From: Planctomycetota bacterium
GTDB taxonomy: Bacteria > Planctomycetota > UBA1135 > GCA-002748355
Reading direction: 5' to 3'
DNA length: 39,496 bases
Assembly: GCA_026984035.1 (NCBI GenBank)
Contig: JALSSW010000158.1
Location: 1 to 39,496, forward strand
Position numbers and translations under genes: made by a program. The first letter of the stretch is position 1, and the number at the start of each line of letters is the position of its first letter. The notes beneath the pieces were generated by a model. That model did no database searches and was not told where the DNA came from. It saw only the letters and a program-made list of their open reading frames with translations. Of the stretch, positions 27,488 to 35,956 are shown piece after piece.

Positions 27488-29133
27488 GCTTTCCCTTCTT
27501 GCGCTCCTCGGCTGTTTTGAGCCTTCCCTGGCTTTTATTCTCACCTTTTCTTGCGGGGCAAAGCGTTCACAACTCCAAACATGCACCCCCCGCCAGAAAA
27601 CCCATCCCTATCTGGGCCTCCTCGGAAAAGGCGGGACTGAAAACCCCTCAGGACCTGGCATTTGTCCATGCTCTTGATCAGGCCTGGTCAACAGGAAAAG
27701 CCGAACGGGTTCTGGCTCTCTTCGATCTTCTTCACCCCCAGGTCAAAACCGACCTGCGAGCGAGGGTCCTTGGGACTACTGGTGGGAAGCCTTGCATTCG
27801 GAGAAGTCGTATCCTTGCCATCACGACCGCGGGTTCCTGGAGAGCCCTTTTCCTTTCCGCCGAGATCCGCTTCCCTATAAAAAACCCCATTCCCGGCCAT
27901 GATTCAACCAAGCTTCAAGCTCGGCTCTTTGAAATCGCGGTGATCCCGGGGATTCCCGCAGCAAAAAACCTGGAAGGAACCCACCGGACACAAAGCCCGC
28001 TCCCTAAAGGTCGTCTCCTTCTGGAAACTCTTCCGGAATCCCAAGCCCACGTCATGAGCCCTCAAACCGAAGACGGCTCGGCAACCCTCGGTTCCCCCAT
28101 TACCCCGGGAGCCCGCTATCGCTGTGGACCCTGCAATTTTGAAATAGGAATCCCCAATGCGGATAGTAAGGAAACCTCCCTACATGGAGGCTGGTTCCTC
28201 ATCGGTCGGCCTCCCTTTTTATCGGGAACCTTTGAACAAGTTGAAATCTACCATTTGGAGTCCGATTTTTCCGTAGAGTTGGTCGTGCATCCAGATCCCA
28301 GCAAGGGTCCTGAATATTTAAAGCAATGCTTACTCTCTGCCTGCTGTGGGATCGCCGCCTGCCATGACATGGACCCCGATTTGATTCGGCCCCACCACGA
28401 TCAACCCCGCACAATTTCCATCGATGGCCGCAAGGTCATGGTCACTTCCTTCGAAGCCAAAAAAACGCCGATTCTTCCTGCGCGATCCTTCCTGCTTTTT
28501 GGCTACCAACATTTCCCTGTGGATTACTTCATCAGCTTCCAGGCGGCTCCCGGTTCGCTAAAGCTCGAGGACCCACGGGTTCTCTCCATCTTTCGCACGT
28601 TCCGAATCCTTCGGCCCAACCGACCCAGTTCGGATACCAAGCGCTTGGCCATAGCCGCACATGGAGGAGGTGGCAGTTTCGTAGGAAATGACTTTTCTCA
28701 CCCTGCCCTTGGCCTCCTTCAACCTGGGGTTCCGGGATGGAAGACCTTCCGGAAACTTGGCATCACTCGATTCCAAGTGGGTTGGAAAGACCCTAAAACC
28801 AAATCATGTCTCCTGCTCGCAGCACTCGAGCGACCCCAAGCAAACTGGACACAAAATTCCATGCTATGCTGGTTTGAGGCCTGGCTGAGAAGCCAAGGAA
28901 CAAATTTTGAAAAACTTGGAAAGATCTCAAAAATCCAAATCGGCCAACATCCAGGCCTCCGAGTCAATTTTGAACGGATGACCCCCAATGGGCGGAGAAT
29001 CCGAGGTTTCCAGATCCTCCTTTTCAAGGACAAGCTCCTTTACCTCATACGCGGTGAGGCAATGCCCGGCCCCCAACAAAGGGAAACCTACGAACTCCTC
29101 CAAGGCCGCGCCCTGGCTTTGCAACTCCATTGA
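27484..29133 (+). CDS. Exported protein of unknown function, possibly an NTF2-like plus two PsbP/Mog1-like domains
   Basis: This is an unrecognised 549-residue protein. It starts with a signal-like segment (AVLSLPWLLFSPFLAGQS), so it is probably periplasmic or surface-located. Residues about 55-135 (FVHALDQAWSTGKAERVLAL, then SWRALFLSAEIRF) have the look of an NTF2/SnoaL-type fold. From about residue 212, RYRCGPCNFEIGIP begins a first beta-rich domain, with cysteines at 214, 217, 282, 287, 288 and 293. A second domain of similar layout, from about 400 to the end, includes FRKLGITRFQVGWKDPKT and GFQILLFKDKLLYLIRG. The fold guesses come from pattern alone. The four-base overlap with the anti-sigma-like gene suggests it is the sensed or controlled component. 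Confidence 0.6.
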   Translation: MSFPFLRSSAVLSLPWLLFSPFLAGQSVHNSKHAPPARKPIPIWASSEKAGLKTPQDLAFVHALDQAWSTGKAERVLALFDLLHPQVKTDLRARVLGTTGGKPCIRRSRILAITTAGSWRALFLSAEIRFPIKNPIPGHDSTKLQARLFEIAVIPGIPAAKNLEGTHRTQSPLPKGRLLLETLPESQAHVMSPQTEDGSATLGSPITPGARYRCGPCNFEIGIPNADSKETSLHGGWFLIGRPPFLSGTFEQVEIYHLESDFSVELVVHPDPSKGPEYLKQCLLSACCGIAACHDMDPDLIRPHHDQPRTISIDGRKVMVTSFEAKKTPILPARSFLLFGYQHFPVDYFISFQAAPGSLKLEDPRVLSIFRTFRILRPNRPSSDTKRLAIAAHGGGGSFVGNDFSHPALGLLQPGVPGWKTFRKLGITRFQVGWKDPKTKSCLLLAALERPQANWTQNSMLCWFEAWLRSQGTNFEKLGKISKIQIGQHPGLRVNFERMTPNGRRIRGFQILLFKDKLLYLIRGEAMPGPQQRETYELLQGRALALQLH

Positions 29134-29138
29134 GCCTT

Positions 29139-29498
29139 CTAACCTGGGAGAGAGTATCGAGCTCTTCGAAGCTTCCGGGCAACCAGGATTAAGGATAAGC
29201 GCTGTTCTGGAGGGCTCCTTTGGATCAGGGGGAGCAGCCAAGAAAGGTGCCTCCAATGGATCTTTGAGAGATGGTCCCGTGCTTCGGCTCTTACATAGGA
29301 GTCGGGGGACTGCAAGTTTTGCAACCACAAACGAAAGGCGGAAGGACAGCTTTTCGGCCCTCGCTCCCTAGGGGGAATCTCCACAGGAATGGAGATTTCC
29401 CAATCATTCATGGGACCCATTGGGATAGAATTCGGCGATGCTCCCTGAGAGAAAAAAGGGATCCAAAGGAAGTTCAAGAGGAGGAAAAACACATTCAA
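29139..29498 (-). CDS. Small exported HEAT-like protein
   Basis: This 119-residue frame is convergent with the exported-protein gene (five bases apart) and divergent from rpoN. It starts at TTG 29498 with GGGG six to seven bases upstream. The N-terminus (LNVFFLLLNFLWIPFFSQGA, TTG read as Met) looks like a signal peptide. The core reads FRLWLQNLQSPDSYVRAEARDHL and then LLPLIQRSPPEQRLSLILVARKL. The SPDxxVRxEAxxxL pattern followed by a charged helix is the HEAT-like unit common in exported proteins of Planctomycetota and relatives. Only about one and a half repeats are present. It could serve as a small binding partner; no function can be assigned. Confidence 0.5.
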   Translation of the reverse strand: MNVFFLLLNFLWIPFFSQGASPNSIPMGPMNDWEISIPVEIPPRERGPKSCPSAFRLWLQNLQSPDSYVRAEARDHLSKIHWRHLSWLLPLIQRSPPEQRLSLILVARKLRRARYSLPG

Positions 29499-29647
29499 GT
29501 TTACCCCATTTTCAAAAGCCTTGTGGGTGGGGGCTGCAATCTTTTTGCCCCTCTTTTTTCCTTCCGCTTGGAATCAAAGGGCTTCCCTCGATCTAGAGAA
29601 TCAAGCGGGTATATTGAAGAAATGCAGATGAAACAGAGAAAGGTCCA

Positions 29648-31240
29648 ATGCGCTTAGGTCTCACACAAAACCTTCGGGCCGAGCAACGTCTGATCCAATC
29701 CCCCCAAATGATTCAGGCGATGCAGGTTCTCCAGTATCCCTTATTCGAACTCAAGGATCGGATCGATCAGGAGTTGATGGATAACGTTTTTCTGGATATC
29801 AAAGAGAATTCGGAGGAGACCTTAAGTAGCCCAGCACCTTTGGATGCCAATTCCTCTACGACGAGCGCTTCCCCTGAAACTCCCAGCTCGGCAAACACTC
29901 AGGAGAGAGAAGCCTCACAGAGCCAAGAAGGAGAGCTTCAATCCTCCCAGGAAATCTCCGGGGAAAGGGCGGCAGAGGATGGGGCCCAGCCAGATTCCAT
30001 CGATGCGGCCATAGAAGAAATCAACTTCGACACAAGCCAACAATATGAAATCCTGGATGATCTCGAGCGAAGGACCGAAGAGTATCGCCCGTCCCGAGTC
30101 GCCATCAACTCAGACGAAGAATCGAGATTTGAAGCCATCCAAAATGCCCCAGGGCCGACTGAGTCCTTAAGCGAACACCTCATCCAGCAGTTAGGGCTTC
30201 TTGACTTGGATGAAAAACAAAAGATCCTTGTCGAATACATCATCTATTCCCTTGACGCGGATGGGCGACTCATGAATCCCTTGGATCCATCCGAAGTTTC
30301 AGAAGAAGTAGACTTTGAAGTTAGTGAGGAGGACCTTGAGGAAGCCATCCAAATCACCCAAACCTTGGATCCTCCCGGGGTCGGCGCTAGAAGCCTCGAA
30401 GAATGTCTTCTACTGCAACTTGATGCGATCGAGGAGGACCACCCTCTCGCCCGAGAACTGGTAAAAAAACATCTCGAAAATTTGAGCATGAACAGGATGC
30501 CTCGGATTGCCAGAGAAACTGGGGCCACAATTAGGGAAGTAAAAGAAGCAGTTGAATTTCTGCGAGCCCACCTTCATCCCCATCCAGGCTCTCAATTCGG
30601 GGACGTCAAGAACCAAGTGATTCATCCAGATGTCATTGTTGAAGAAATTGAGGGACGTTTCGAAGTCAAAGTTTTGAAAGGGGGGATTCCCACTCTTCAG
30701 ATTTCACCCGTCTATCGACGCCTCCTTCAGGAATCCAAGGATGATCCCAAGGTGAGGGAGTATCTCAAGAAAAAGATCGAATCCGCCAAATGGTTCATAG
30801 ACGCTGTTCTGCAAAGACAGAGCACAATTGAACGAATCGCAACCGCCATTGTGAAAAAACAAGCAGAGTTTCTGCGAAAGGGATGGCGCTATTTACGCCC
30901 CCTTCGAATGCAAGATATCGCCGACGAAGTGGGTGTCCATATCTCCACGGTCAGCCGTGCGGTTTCAGGGAAATTCATTCAAACCCCCCAGGGGATTTTT
31001 GATATGAAACGTTTCTTTTCGGCAGGGACAAAAAGTGACAGCGGAGAAATGCTGAGCCAACAGGCGGTCAAACAAAAGGTCCAAGCCATCGTGGATCGCG
31101 AGGATCCTAAGCACCCATTCTCTGACGATGCGATCGTCCATGAGTTGGAAAAAGAGGGGATCCACATCGCTCGAAGGACGGTAACAAAATACCGAAAGAC
31201 CCAAGGGATACCCTCTTCCTCCCGCCGCAAACGGTATTGA
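29648..31240 (+). CDS. rpoN: RNA polymerase sigma-54 factor
   Basis: RpoN directs transcription from -24/-12 promoters and needs AAA+ enhancer-binding activators. The 530 residues include the Gln-rich activator-responsive region I (LGLTQNLRAEQRLIQSPQMI, QAMQVLQYP). A long acidic, Ser/Glu-rich region II (about 50-140) follows. The core-binding domain has LDPPGVGARSLEECLLLQL, the helix-turn-helix has MQDIADEVGVHISTVSRAVS, and the RpoN box is ARRTVTKYRK near the C-terminus. AAAGG lies about five bases before ATG 29648. A TATATT at 29610-29615 is a possible -10 element without a good -35. No enhancer-binding protein is encoded in the window. Confidence 0.97.
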   Translation: MRLGLTQNLRAEQRLIQSPQMIQAMQVLQYPLFELKDRIDQELMDNVFLDIKENSEETLSSPAPLDANSSTTSASPETPSSANTQEREASQSQEGELQSSQEISGERAAEDGAQPDSIDAAIEEINFDTSQQYEILDDLERRTEEYRPSRVAINSDEESRFEAIQNAPGPTESLSEHLIQQLGLLDLDEKQKILVEYIIYSLDADGRLMNPLDPSEVSEEVDFEVSEEDLEEAIQITQTLDPPGVGARSLEECLLLQLDAIEEDHPLARELVKKHLENLSMNRMPRIARETGATIREVKEAVEFLRAHLHPHPGSQFGDVKNQVIHPDVIVEEIEGRFEVKVLKGGIPTLQISPVYRRLLQESKDDPKVREYLKKKIESAKWFIDAVLQRQSTIERIATAIVKKQAEFLRKGWRYLRPLRMQDIADEVGVHISTVSRAVSGKFIQTPQGIFDMKRFFSAGTKSDSGEMLSQQAVKQKVQAIVDREDPKHPFSDDAIVHELEKEGIHIARRTVTKYRKTQGIPSSSRRKRY

Positions 31241-31411
31241 TCAAACCTTCCATTCACCTCGGAAAGGATGGGGGTGCAGAGCCAGGGATTCCTTGAATCC
31301 CTCTGAATCCGGCCCTTCTTGGATTGCAAGCTCCCTCTCTCGAGTTATGTTCTGGCCCCCAAAGATCCTATTGAATCAAATTTTTCCTTTGTACGATTGG
31401 AGTAAAGCCTC

Positions 31412-31981
31412 ATGGCAAAGATGCGCGCACCTGAAATCAAGACAGGGATGGCCCTTGAGATCGACGGAGATCTCTTTCTGGTTGTGACTCGAGATCATGT
31501 CACACCCGGAAAAGGCCAAGCCCTTTACCATTTTCTCTTGCGAAGCCTGAAAACCGGTAGCCAGAAGCCCTTGCGAATGGGGAGCAATGATTCTGCGGAG
31601 GTGGCATACCTGGAACGTAAGAAGTGCCAATACCTCTACAAGGATGCGCACGGTTATGTGTTCATGGATGAACAAACCTATGAGCAATTCCCACTGAACG
31701 AAAACCTGGCGGGAGAACAAATGGGGTTCATCACAGAGAACTCCACTGCAGACGTCACTTTTTACAATGAAACACCCGTGAGCGTGGATCTACCAGCCAG
31801 CGTTGTCCTTGAAGTGATAGAGGCCGAAGAAGCCATTCGTGGGAATACCGCCACCAACGTAACTAAAAACGCAAAATTGGAGACAGGTATGGAGGTGAAA
31901 GTCCCCATGCATATTAAAGTCGGGGACAAAGTGAAGATCAGCACTGCAGACAAGAGTTTTCAGGGCCGAGTCAATGATTGA
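31412..31981 (+). CDS. efp: Elongation factor P
   Basis: EF-P relieves ribosome stalling at polyproline stretches. The 189 residues cover the three beta-barrel domains. The domain I loop tip reads TPGKGQA, with Lys34 at the position that is lysylated or otherwise modified in many bacteria. The C-terminal domain has VLEVIEAEEAIRGNTATN and VPMHIKVGDKVKIST. GGAG precedes ATG 31412 by about nine bases. The modification enzymes (EpmA/EpmB or EarP) are not in the window. Polyproline runs occur in neighbouring proteins, such as FLPPPPTF in the anti-sigma-like protein. Convergent with the LOG-family gene. Confidence 0.97.
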   Translation: MAKMRAPEIKTGMALEIDGDLFLVVTRDHVTPGKGQALYHFLLRSLKTGSQKPLRMGSNDSAEVAYLERKKCQYLYKDAHGYVFMDEQTYEQFPLNENLAGEQMGFITENSTADVTFYNETPVSVDLPASVVLEVIEAEEAIRGNTATNVTKNAKLETGMEVKVPMHIKVGDKVKISTADKSFQGRVND

Positions 31982-32083
31982 TCCGCTTACTTCCTGCATT
32001 CCGACTGCTTTCCGCGGTCCACTGCAACAAAAACCCCTTGCATAGGGACTCTCTTTTCACAGGGACAAAGGTCAAAAAAGAGT

Positions 32084-32860
32084 TCACGACCTCTTAGGCT
32101 CTTTGGCTTCTTTCCGCTTTTTCTTCTTTTGTTTGGAAGCCCAGATCTTCTTCCACTCCTTTAGGTTTTGTGGATTCATGCTTTCGCCTGTTTTGTGAAA
32201 ATGTTCGACGGCCTCAACAGCTTCTTCCGGGTCATCGGTCAAAAGAATGAGATAGTGATCCTCCGGTGAGATGGTGCCTCCACTCACCATCGATTTGCGC
32301 ATCCAACGAAGAAGCCCGGAATAAAACTCCTTCCCCATCAGCACGACAGGGAAGCCTTGGACTTTACCGGTCTGCACCAAAGTGAGGGCTTCGAAAAGTT
32401 CGTCCATCGTCCCGAACCCCCCAGGTAAGACCACGTAGGCCTGGGCATATTTGACGAACATGACCTTGCGTGCAAAAAAGTAGTCGAACTCAATCTCAAC
32501 ATCTTGGTAGGGATTGGGTTTCTGTTCGAAAGGCAGCTTGATGTTCAGACCAATGGAAAGCCCCCCTCCCTGCTTCGCTCCCTTATTGGCGGCTTCCATG
32601 AGGCCGGGTCCACCCCCGGTGATCACTGCCCAGCCTTTACGGGCAAAACCCTCTGCAACCTTTGTCGCCAACTCATACCAAGCTGTCCCGGGTTTTGTCC
32701 TGGCAGAACCGAAAATGGAAACGGCCTTCCCCACTTGCCGGAGAGTTTCGAAACCCTCCACAAACTCCCCCATGATCTTGAAGACTTGCCAGGTATCCTG
32801 GCCTGTTCGCAATTCGGCCAAGACTTCCTGATCCAGCTTTCTGATCTTTCTGATATCCAT
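32084..32860 (-). CDS. LOG-family protein (nucleotide 5'-monophosphate nucleosidase-like)
   Basis: The 258-residue cytoplasmic protein has the two diagnostic motifs of the TIGR00730/LOG family, GGGPGLMEAANKGA (82-95) and PGGFGTMDE (146-154). Family members release the base from nucleoside monophosphates; in plants and some bacteria the product is an active cytokinin. Older databases call them lysine decarboxylase-like, without basis. An N-terminal extension of about 40 residues and a basic C-terminal tail (KKKKRKEAKEPKRS) flank the core. It is transcribed divergently from the M14 peptidase gene, with 59 bases between starts. The substrate is not determined. Confidence 0.9.
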   Translation of the reverse strand: MDIRKIRKLDQEVLAELRTGQDTWQVFKIMGEFVEGFETLRQVGKAVSIFGSARTKPGTAWYELATKVAEGFARKGWAVITGGGPGLMEAANKGAKQGGGLSIGLNIKLPFEQKPNPYQDVEIEFDYFFARKVMFVKYAQAYVVLPGGFGTMDELFEALTLVQTGKVQGFPVVLMGKEFYSGLLRWMRKSMVSGGTISPEDHYLILLTDDPEEAVEAVEHFHKTGESMNPQNLKEWKKIWASKQKKKKRKEAKEPKRS

Positions 32861-32919
32861 ATTCTACTTTCCTCAAGGGTAAGCTCTTCGAGAGACAACC
32901 CAGGGCTAATGAAAAAACA

Positions 32920-35472
32920 ATGAACATTCAATCTCTATTTTCCCTTCTTCTGGGTCTCCTCCTTGGGGCCGGGATGAACGATGGGGGAAGAGCACAAGAA
33001 GTACCCATCCCACCAGGGCTCGTCAGCCACAAAGCCTGGGAGAAGTTTTCCAGGATTCCGGAGATCCGACTCTGGTTTCAAACAGCCGCATCCCGTTCAA
33101 AGGGGCGAATGAAGATCCAAAGCCTAGGGCGTACCCCCGAAGGAAAGGAACTCTTTCTTGCTTTGATCTCTTCGGAATCTCATCTCACCCGTCTTAATAG
33201 GATTGGCAAGGAGATCCGCGCGCTGGTATCGGGGGAATCAAAACCCAAAAAGCAGACCCCAGCCATTGTTTGGCTCTCCTTCGGTGTCCACGGAAACGAG
33301 CCCAGCCCCAGCGAAGCAGCAATGAACCTTACTTATCGTCTGCTTACAAGCCCGGGGGCTAAGCAGCTCCTTTCCCGCCTGGTCATTGTAATCGACCCCT
33401 GCTTGAACCCGGACGGGAGGGAACGCTATGTGAGCAGCTTGGTCTCCCGCCTGGGGGATTCTGCAGATCCAGACCCCCTCAGCTTTGAGCATGACGAGCC
33501 ATGGCCGGGGGGAAGAACAAACCATTATCTCCAGGACCTCAACCGTGACTGGGCTTTTCAGACACAAGCGGAAACACAAGCCCGCATCCGGAATTGGCTT
33601 CTTCTTCCTCCCCAGGTCCATGTTGATTTCCATGAGATGTGGGCAGAGCGAGAGTATTTCTTTTTTCCTGCCGAACTCCCTGTCCATCGGAGCGTCCCTC
33701 GGTCTGTTCTGCGCTGGCACAAAGTCTTTGGTAAAGCAAATGCCAAGGCCTTCGATGCAAAAGGATGGCGTTTTTATTCCGGGGAGGACTTCGATCTCTT
33801 TTACCCAGGGTATGGGGACTCATGGCCCTCACTCATGGGAGCAGTGGGCATGACCTATGAGGTGGGCGGCCATGGAAACGCCGCCCTTGCCTACCGACGC
33901 TCCGATGGAAAAATCTGGACTCTTGCTGACCGAGTCAAGCGTCACAGCGAAGCCGCTTGGACCACTCTGAAGACCGCTGCAAGCCATAAGGACGCTCTTC
34001 TGCAGGATTTCTATCAACTCCATAGGGATTCGGAAATCCTGGGTCGCGGGCTTAAGAATCGCCTCCTCGTCCTCTCCTCGCCAAAGGACCCAGCACGGGT
34101 ACGGGCCTTGGGCAAAACCCTTCTCGCCCAAGGCTTGCAGTTCGAATACACCTCCGAGGGTGGATCCGGAATCGATGCTGAGGGAAAAGTCCACAACATC
34201 CCAAAGGGGAGCTTAATCCTGGATTTCGCCCAGCCTCGAGGAAGGTTGGCGAAGGCTCTCCTCCAGCAGGACAACCGCATCAGCCACCTGTATTTTTACG
34301 ATGTTTCAGCATGGTCTCTCCCCCTGGCCTATGGGGTCGATGAATTTCGCATCGCTTCAACCAAGGTGCCACGTTTTCCCGGCCTCCCACCCCTCCCAAA
34401 GACTCCTCGCTTGGGCGCACCGAGTGCCTTTACCCTCGTGTCTTCAGAGAGCGGAGAATCCCCTCTCCTTGCGACCAAAGCAGTGAGCGCAGGCTTGGAA
34501 GTCCGTGTTGCCACCAAGCCTTTTCGAATCTCCTCTACTGATTTTCGCCCCGGGACCCTGGTCATCCGCAGCTCTTCAAAGGAAGCTCGGAAAATCCTCG
34601 AAACGCTCTTGAAAGAGTTCCCTGAGATCAAACCCATCTCTTCAGACTCGAGCCTCAGCCAAAGGGGCCCCGACCTTGGCAGCCCCTCCTTTAGGCCTTG
34701 CCTTTCCGTCCGAGCAGCTTTGGCCTTTGGCAAGGGAACGGATCCCAACCTCGCCGGAGCCCTTTGGTTCCTCTTCGAAAAAAGGCTTGGCTTGCCTCTT
34801 CACCGCATTCCCCTGGAGAATCTCTCACCTCACAATTTGAACCACTTCAACCTCATCCTCCTTCCCGATGGCATGCTTCCGAGGCCCTGGATCTCCGATC
34901 CATCAGCCTTAAAATCTTGGGTTCGAGAAGGTGGGGTAGTTCTTGCGATCGGAAATAGCGCCCACCAGATCCATAAAAGAATCCTCGGTTTTTCATCCTC
35001 CCCCCCAAATCCGCCCACACCTCGCATTTCTCCACCCACCAACAAGAAAGCAACATGGACCACTCCTACCCAACTCGCGGAAGAAGGGCGTAAACGCCGC
35101 AACCCCGGAGCCATTGTCCAGGTCCGCTTGGACCCCCAGCGGCTGCTCGCCGCAGGATACGGAACCACCCTTCCCGTTCTTGTCCAGGGCAGTCCGCGGG
35201 GTTTCCCCGAAGAAGGCCTCGGCAGAATCGTTGCTTTTTATGGAAAAACCAAGCGCCTTTCAGGTTTCATACCCAAATCTTCCCAACACAAACTCGAAGG
35301 CAAGGGTTACCTCCTCCAAATTCCCTTGGGTAAGGGCAACTTCGTCCTGTTCGATCAAAATCCACAGTTCCGCCTTTTCTGGCATGGGCTGACCCGGCTT
35401 CTGCTCAACGCCAGCTTCTTACTTCCACAACGAAGGATTCCCCCTTTCCCCCTCCCTCCAAATGGTCGATGA
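32920..35472 (+). CDS. Secreted M14-family zinc carboxypeptidase with a C-terminal amidotransferase-like domain
   Basis: This 850-residue protein has a signal peptide (IQSLFSLLLGLLLGAGM), so it acts outside the cytoplasm. The M14 catalytic domain (about 35-350) shows the zinc pair H124 and E127 in GVHGNEPSPSEAA and a third ligand, probably H238, in VDFHEMW. It also has substrate-binding LNPDGRERY and LNRDW, and the catalytic Glu314 in MTYEVGG. Around residues 610-690, LSPHNLNHFNLILLPDG and SALKSWVREGGVVLAIGNS resemble the class I amidotransferase-like domain found in large M14 proteins. It likely trims peptides or peptidoglycan-derived material; the substrate is unknown. Its last eleven bases overlap the PEGA lipoprotein gene. 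Confidence 0.9.
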   Translation: MNIQSLFSLLLGLLLGAGMNDGGRAQEVPIPPGLVSHKAWEKFSRIPEIRLWFQTAASRSKGRMKIQSLGRTPEGKELFLALISSESHLTRLNRIGKEIRALVSGESKPKKQTPAIVWLSFGVHGNEPSPSEAAMNLTYRLLTSPGAKQLLSRLVIVIDPCLNPDGRERYVSSLVSRLGDSADPDPLSFEHDEPWPGGRTNHYLQDLNRDWAFQTQAETQARIRNWLLLPPQVHVDFHEMWAEREYFFFPAELPVHRSVPRSVLRWHKVFGKANAKAFDAKGWRFYSGEDFDLFYPGYGDSWPSLMGAVGMTYEVGGHGNAALAYRRSDGKIWTLADRVKRHSEAAWTTLKTAASHKDALLQDFYQLHRDSEILGRGLKNRLLVLSSPKDPARVRALGKTLLAQGLQFEYTSEGGSGIDAEGKVHNIPKGSLILDFAQPRGRLAKALLQQDNRISHLYFYDVSAWSLPLAYGVDEFRIASTKVPRFPGLPPLPKTPRLGAPSAFTLVSSESGESPLLATKAVSAGLEVRVATKPFRISSTDFRPGTLVIRSSSKEARKILETLLKEFPEIKPISSDSSLSQRGPDLGSPSFRPCLSVRAALAFGKGTDPNLAGALWFLFEKRLGLPLHRIPLENLSPHNLNHFNLILLPDGMLPRPWISDPSALKSWVREGGVVLAIGNSAHQIHKRILGFSSSPPNPPTPRISPPTNKKATWTTPTQLAEEGRKRRNPGAIVQVRLDPQRLLAAGYGTTLPVLVQGSPRGFPEEGLGRIVAFYGKTKRLSGFIPKSSQHKLEGKGYLLQIPLGKGNFVLFDQNPQFRLFWHGLTRLLLNASFLLPQRRIPPFPLPPNGR

Positions 35473-35956
35473 TAATCCCGTGAGACAGTCCTTAAAAAAT
35501 CCAAAGGATCGCCGAGCCAAACAAGCCGCTTTGGCCACCGCCCTCTTCCTGCCCTTCCTCTTGGGTTGTGTCTATCCGGCTGGGGACGCCCGAGTCTTCG
35601 TCTCCTCCGATCCTCTCGGCGCAGAGATCATGGTGGACGGAAGCCCCACCGGAAAAACAACCCCCGCTTCCTTGGACCTAGGGGGGCTCTTCGGCTCCGA
35701 CCACCAAATCGAGCTTCGAAAAAAAGGGTTCGACCCCGAAAAACGCAAAGTAAGCCATTACTCAAAAGCGGGAACAGCTTATTGGGATGACGGGACTGGG
35801 GACTTTGTCACTCCTCCCATTCCCCTCTGGTGGACCATCGGAGACATCCTCTTCCCCTTCGAAGTTCGCTGGACCTATGTCCCTCACAACCTCCATGTCA
35901 AACTGTTCCCCAAAGGGACCTTTCACTCGGGAGTCGCCAAGGAAAGCGATGGCTGA
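35462..35956 (+). CDS. PEGA-domain lipoprotein
   Basis: The 164-residue protein has a basic N-terminus, a hydrophobic stretch and the lipobox LLGC, giving lipidated Cys36. A PEGA domain follows (ARVFVSSDPLGAEIMVDG then SPTGKTTPASLDL), a small beta-sandwich thought to bind surface glycans or act in cell-envelope assembly. The C-terminal half (PPIPLWWTIGDILFPFEVRW) is aromatic-rich and resembles membrane-associated segments of similar lipoproteins. It overlaps the M14 gene by eleven bases and gmhB by eight, so the three are probably co-transcribed. Confidence 0.8.
   Translation: MVDDNPVRQSLKNPKDRRAKQAALATALFLPFLLGCVYPAGDARVFVSSDPLGAEIMVDGSPTGKTTPASLDLGGLFGSDHQIELRKKGFDPEKRKVSHYSKAGTAYWDDGTGDFVTPPIPLWWTIGDILFPFEVRWTYVPHNLHVKLFPKGTFHSGVAKESDG

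Noticed and set aside
29610..29615. TATATT upstream of rpoN as a -10 promoter element
   Set aside because: No acceptable -35 box lies 16-18 bases upstream and there is no extended -10 TG.
31371..31397. TTGAAT and TACGAT before efp as a promoter
   Set aside because: Spacing is only 15 bases, and transcription would begin almost at the ATG, leaving out the ribosome binding site.
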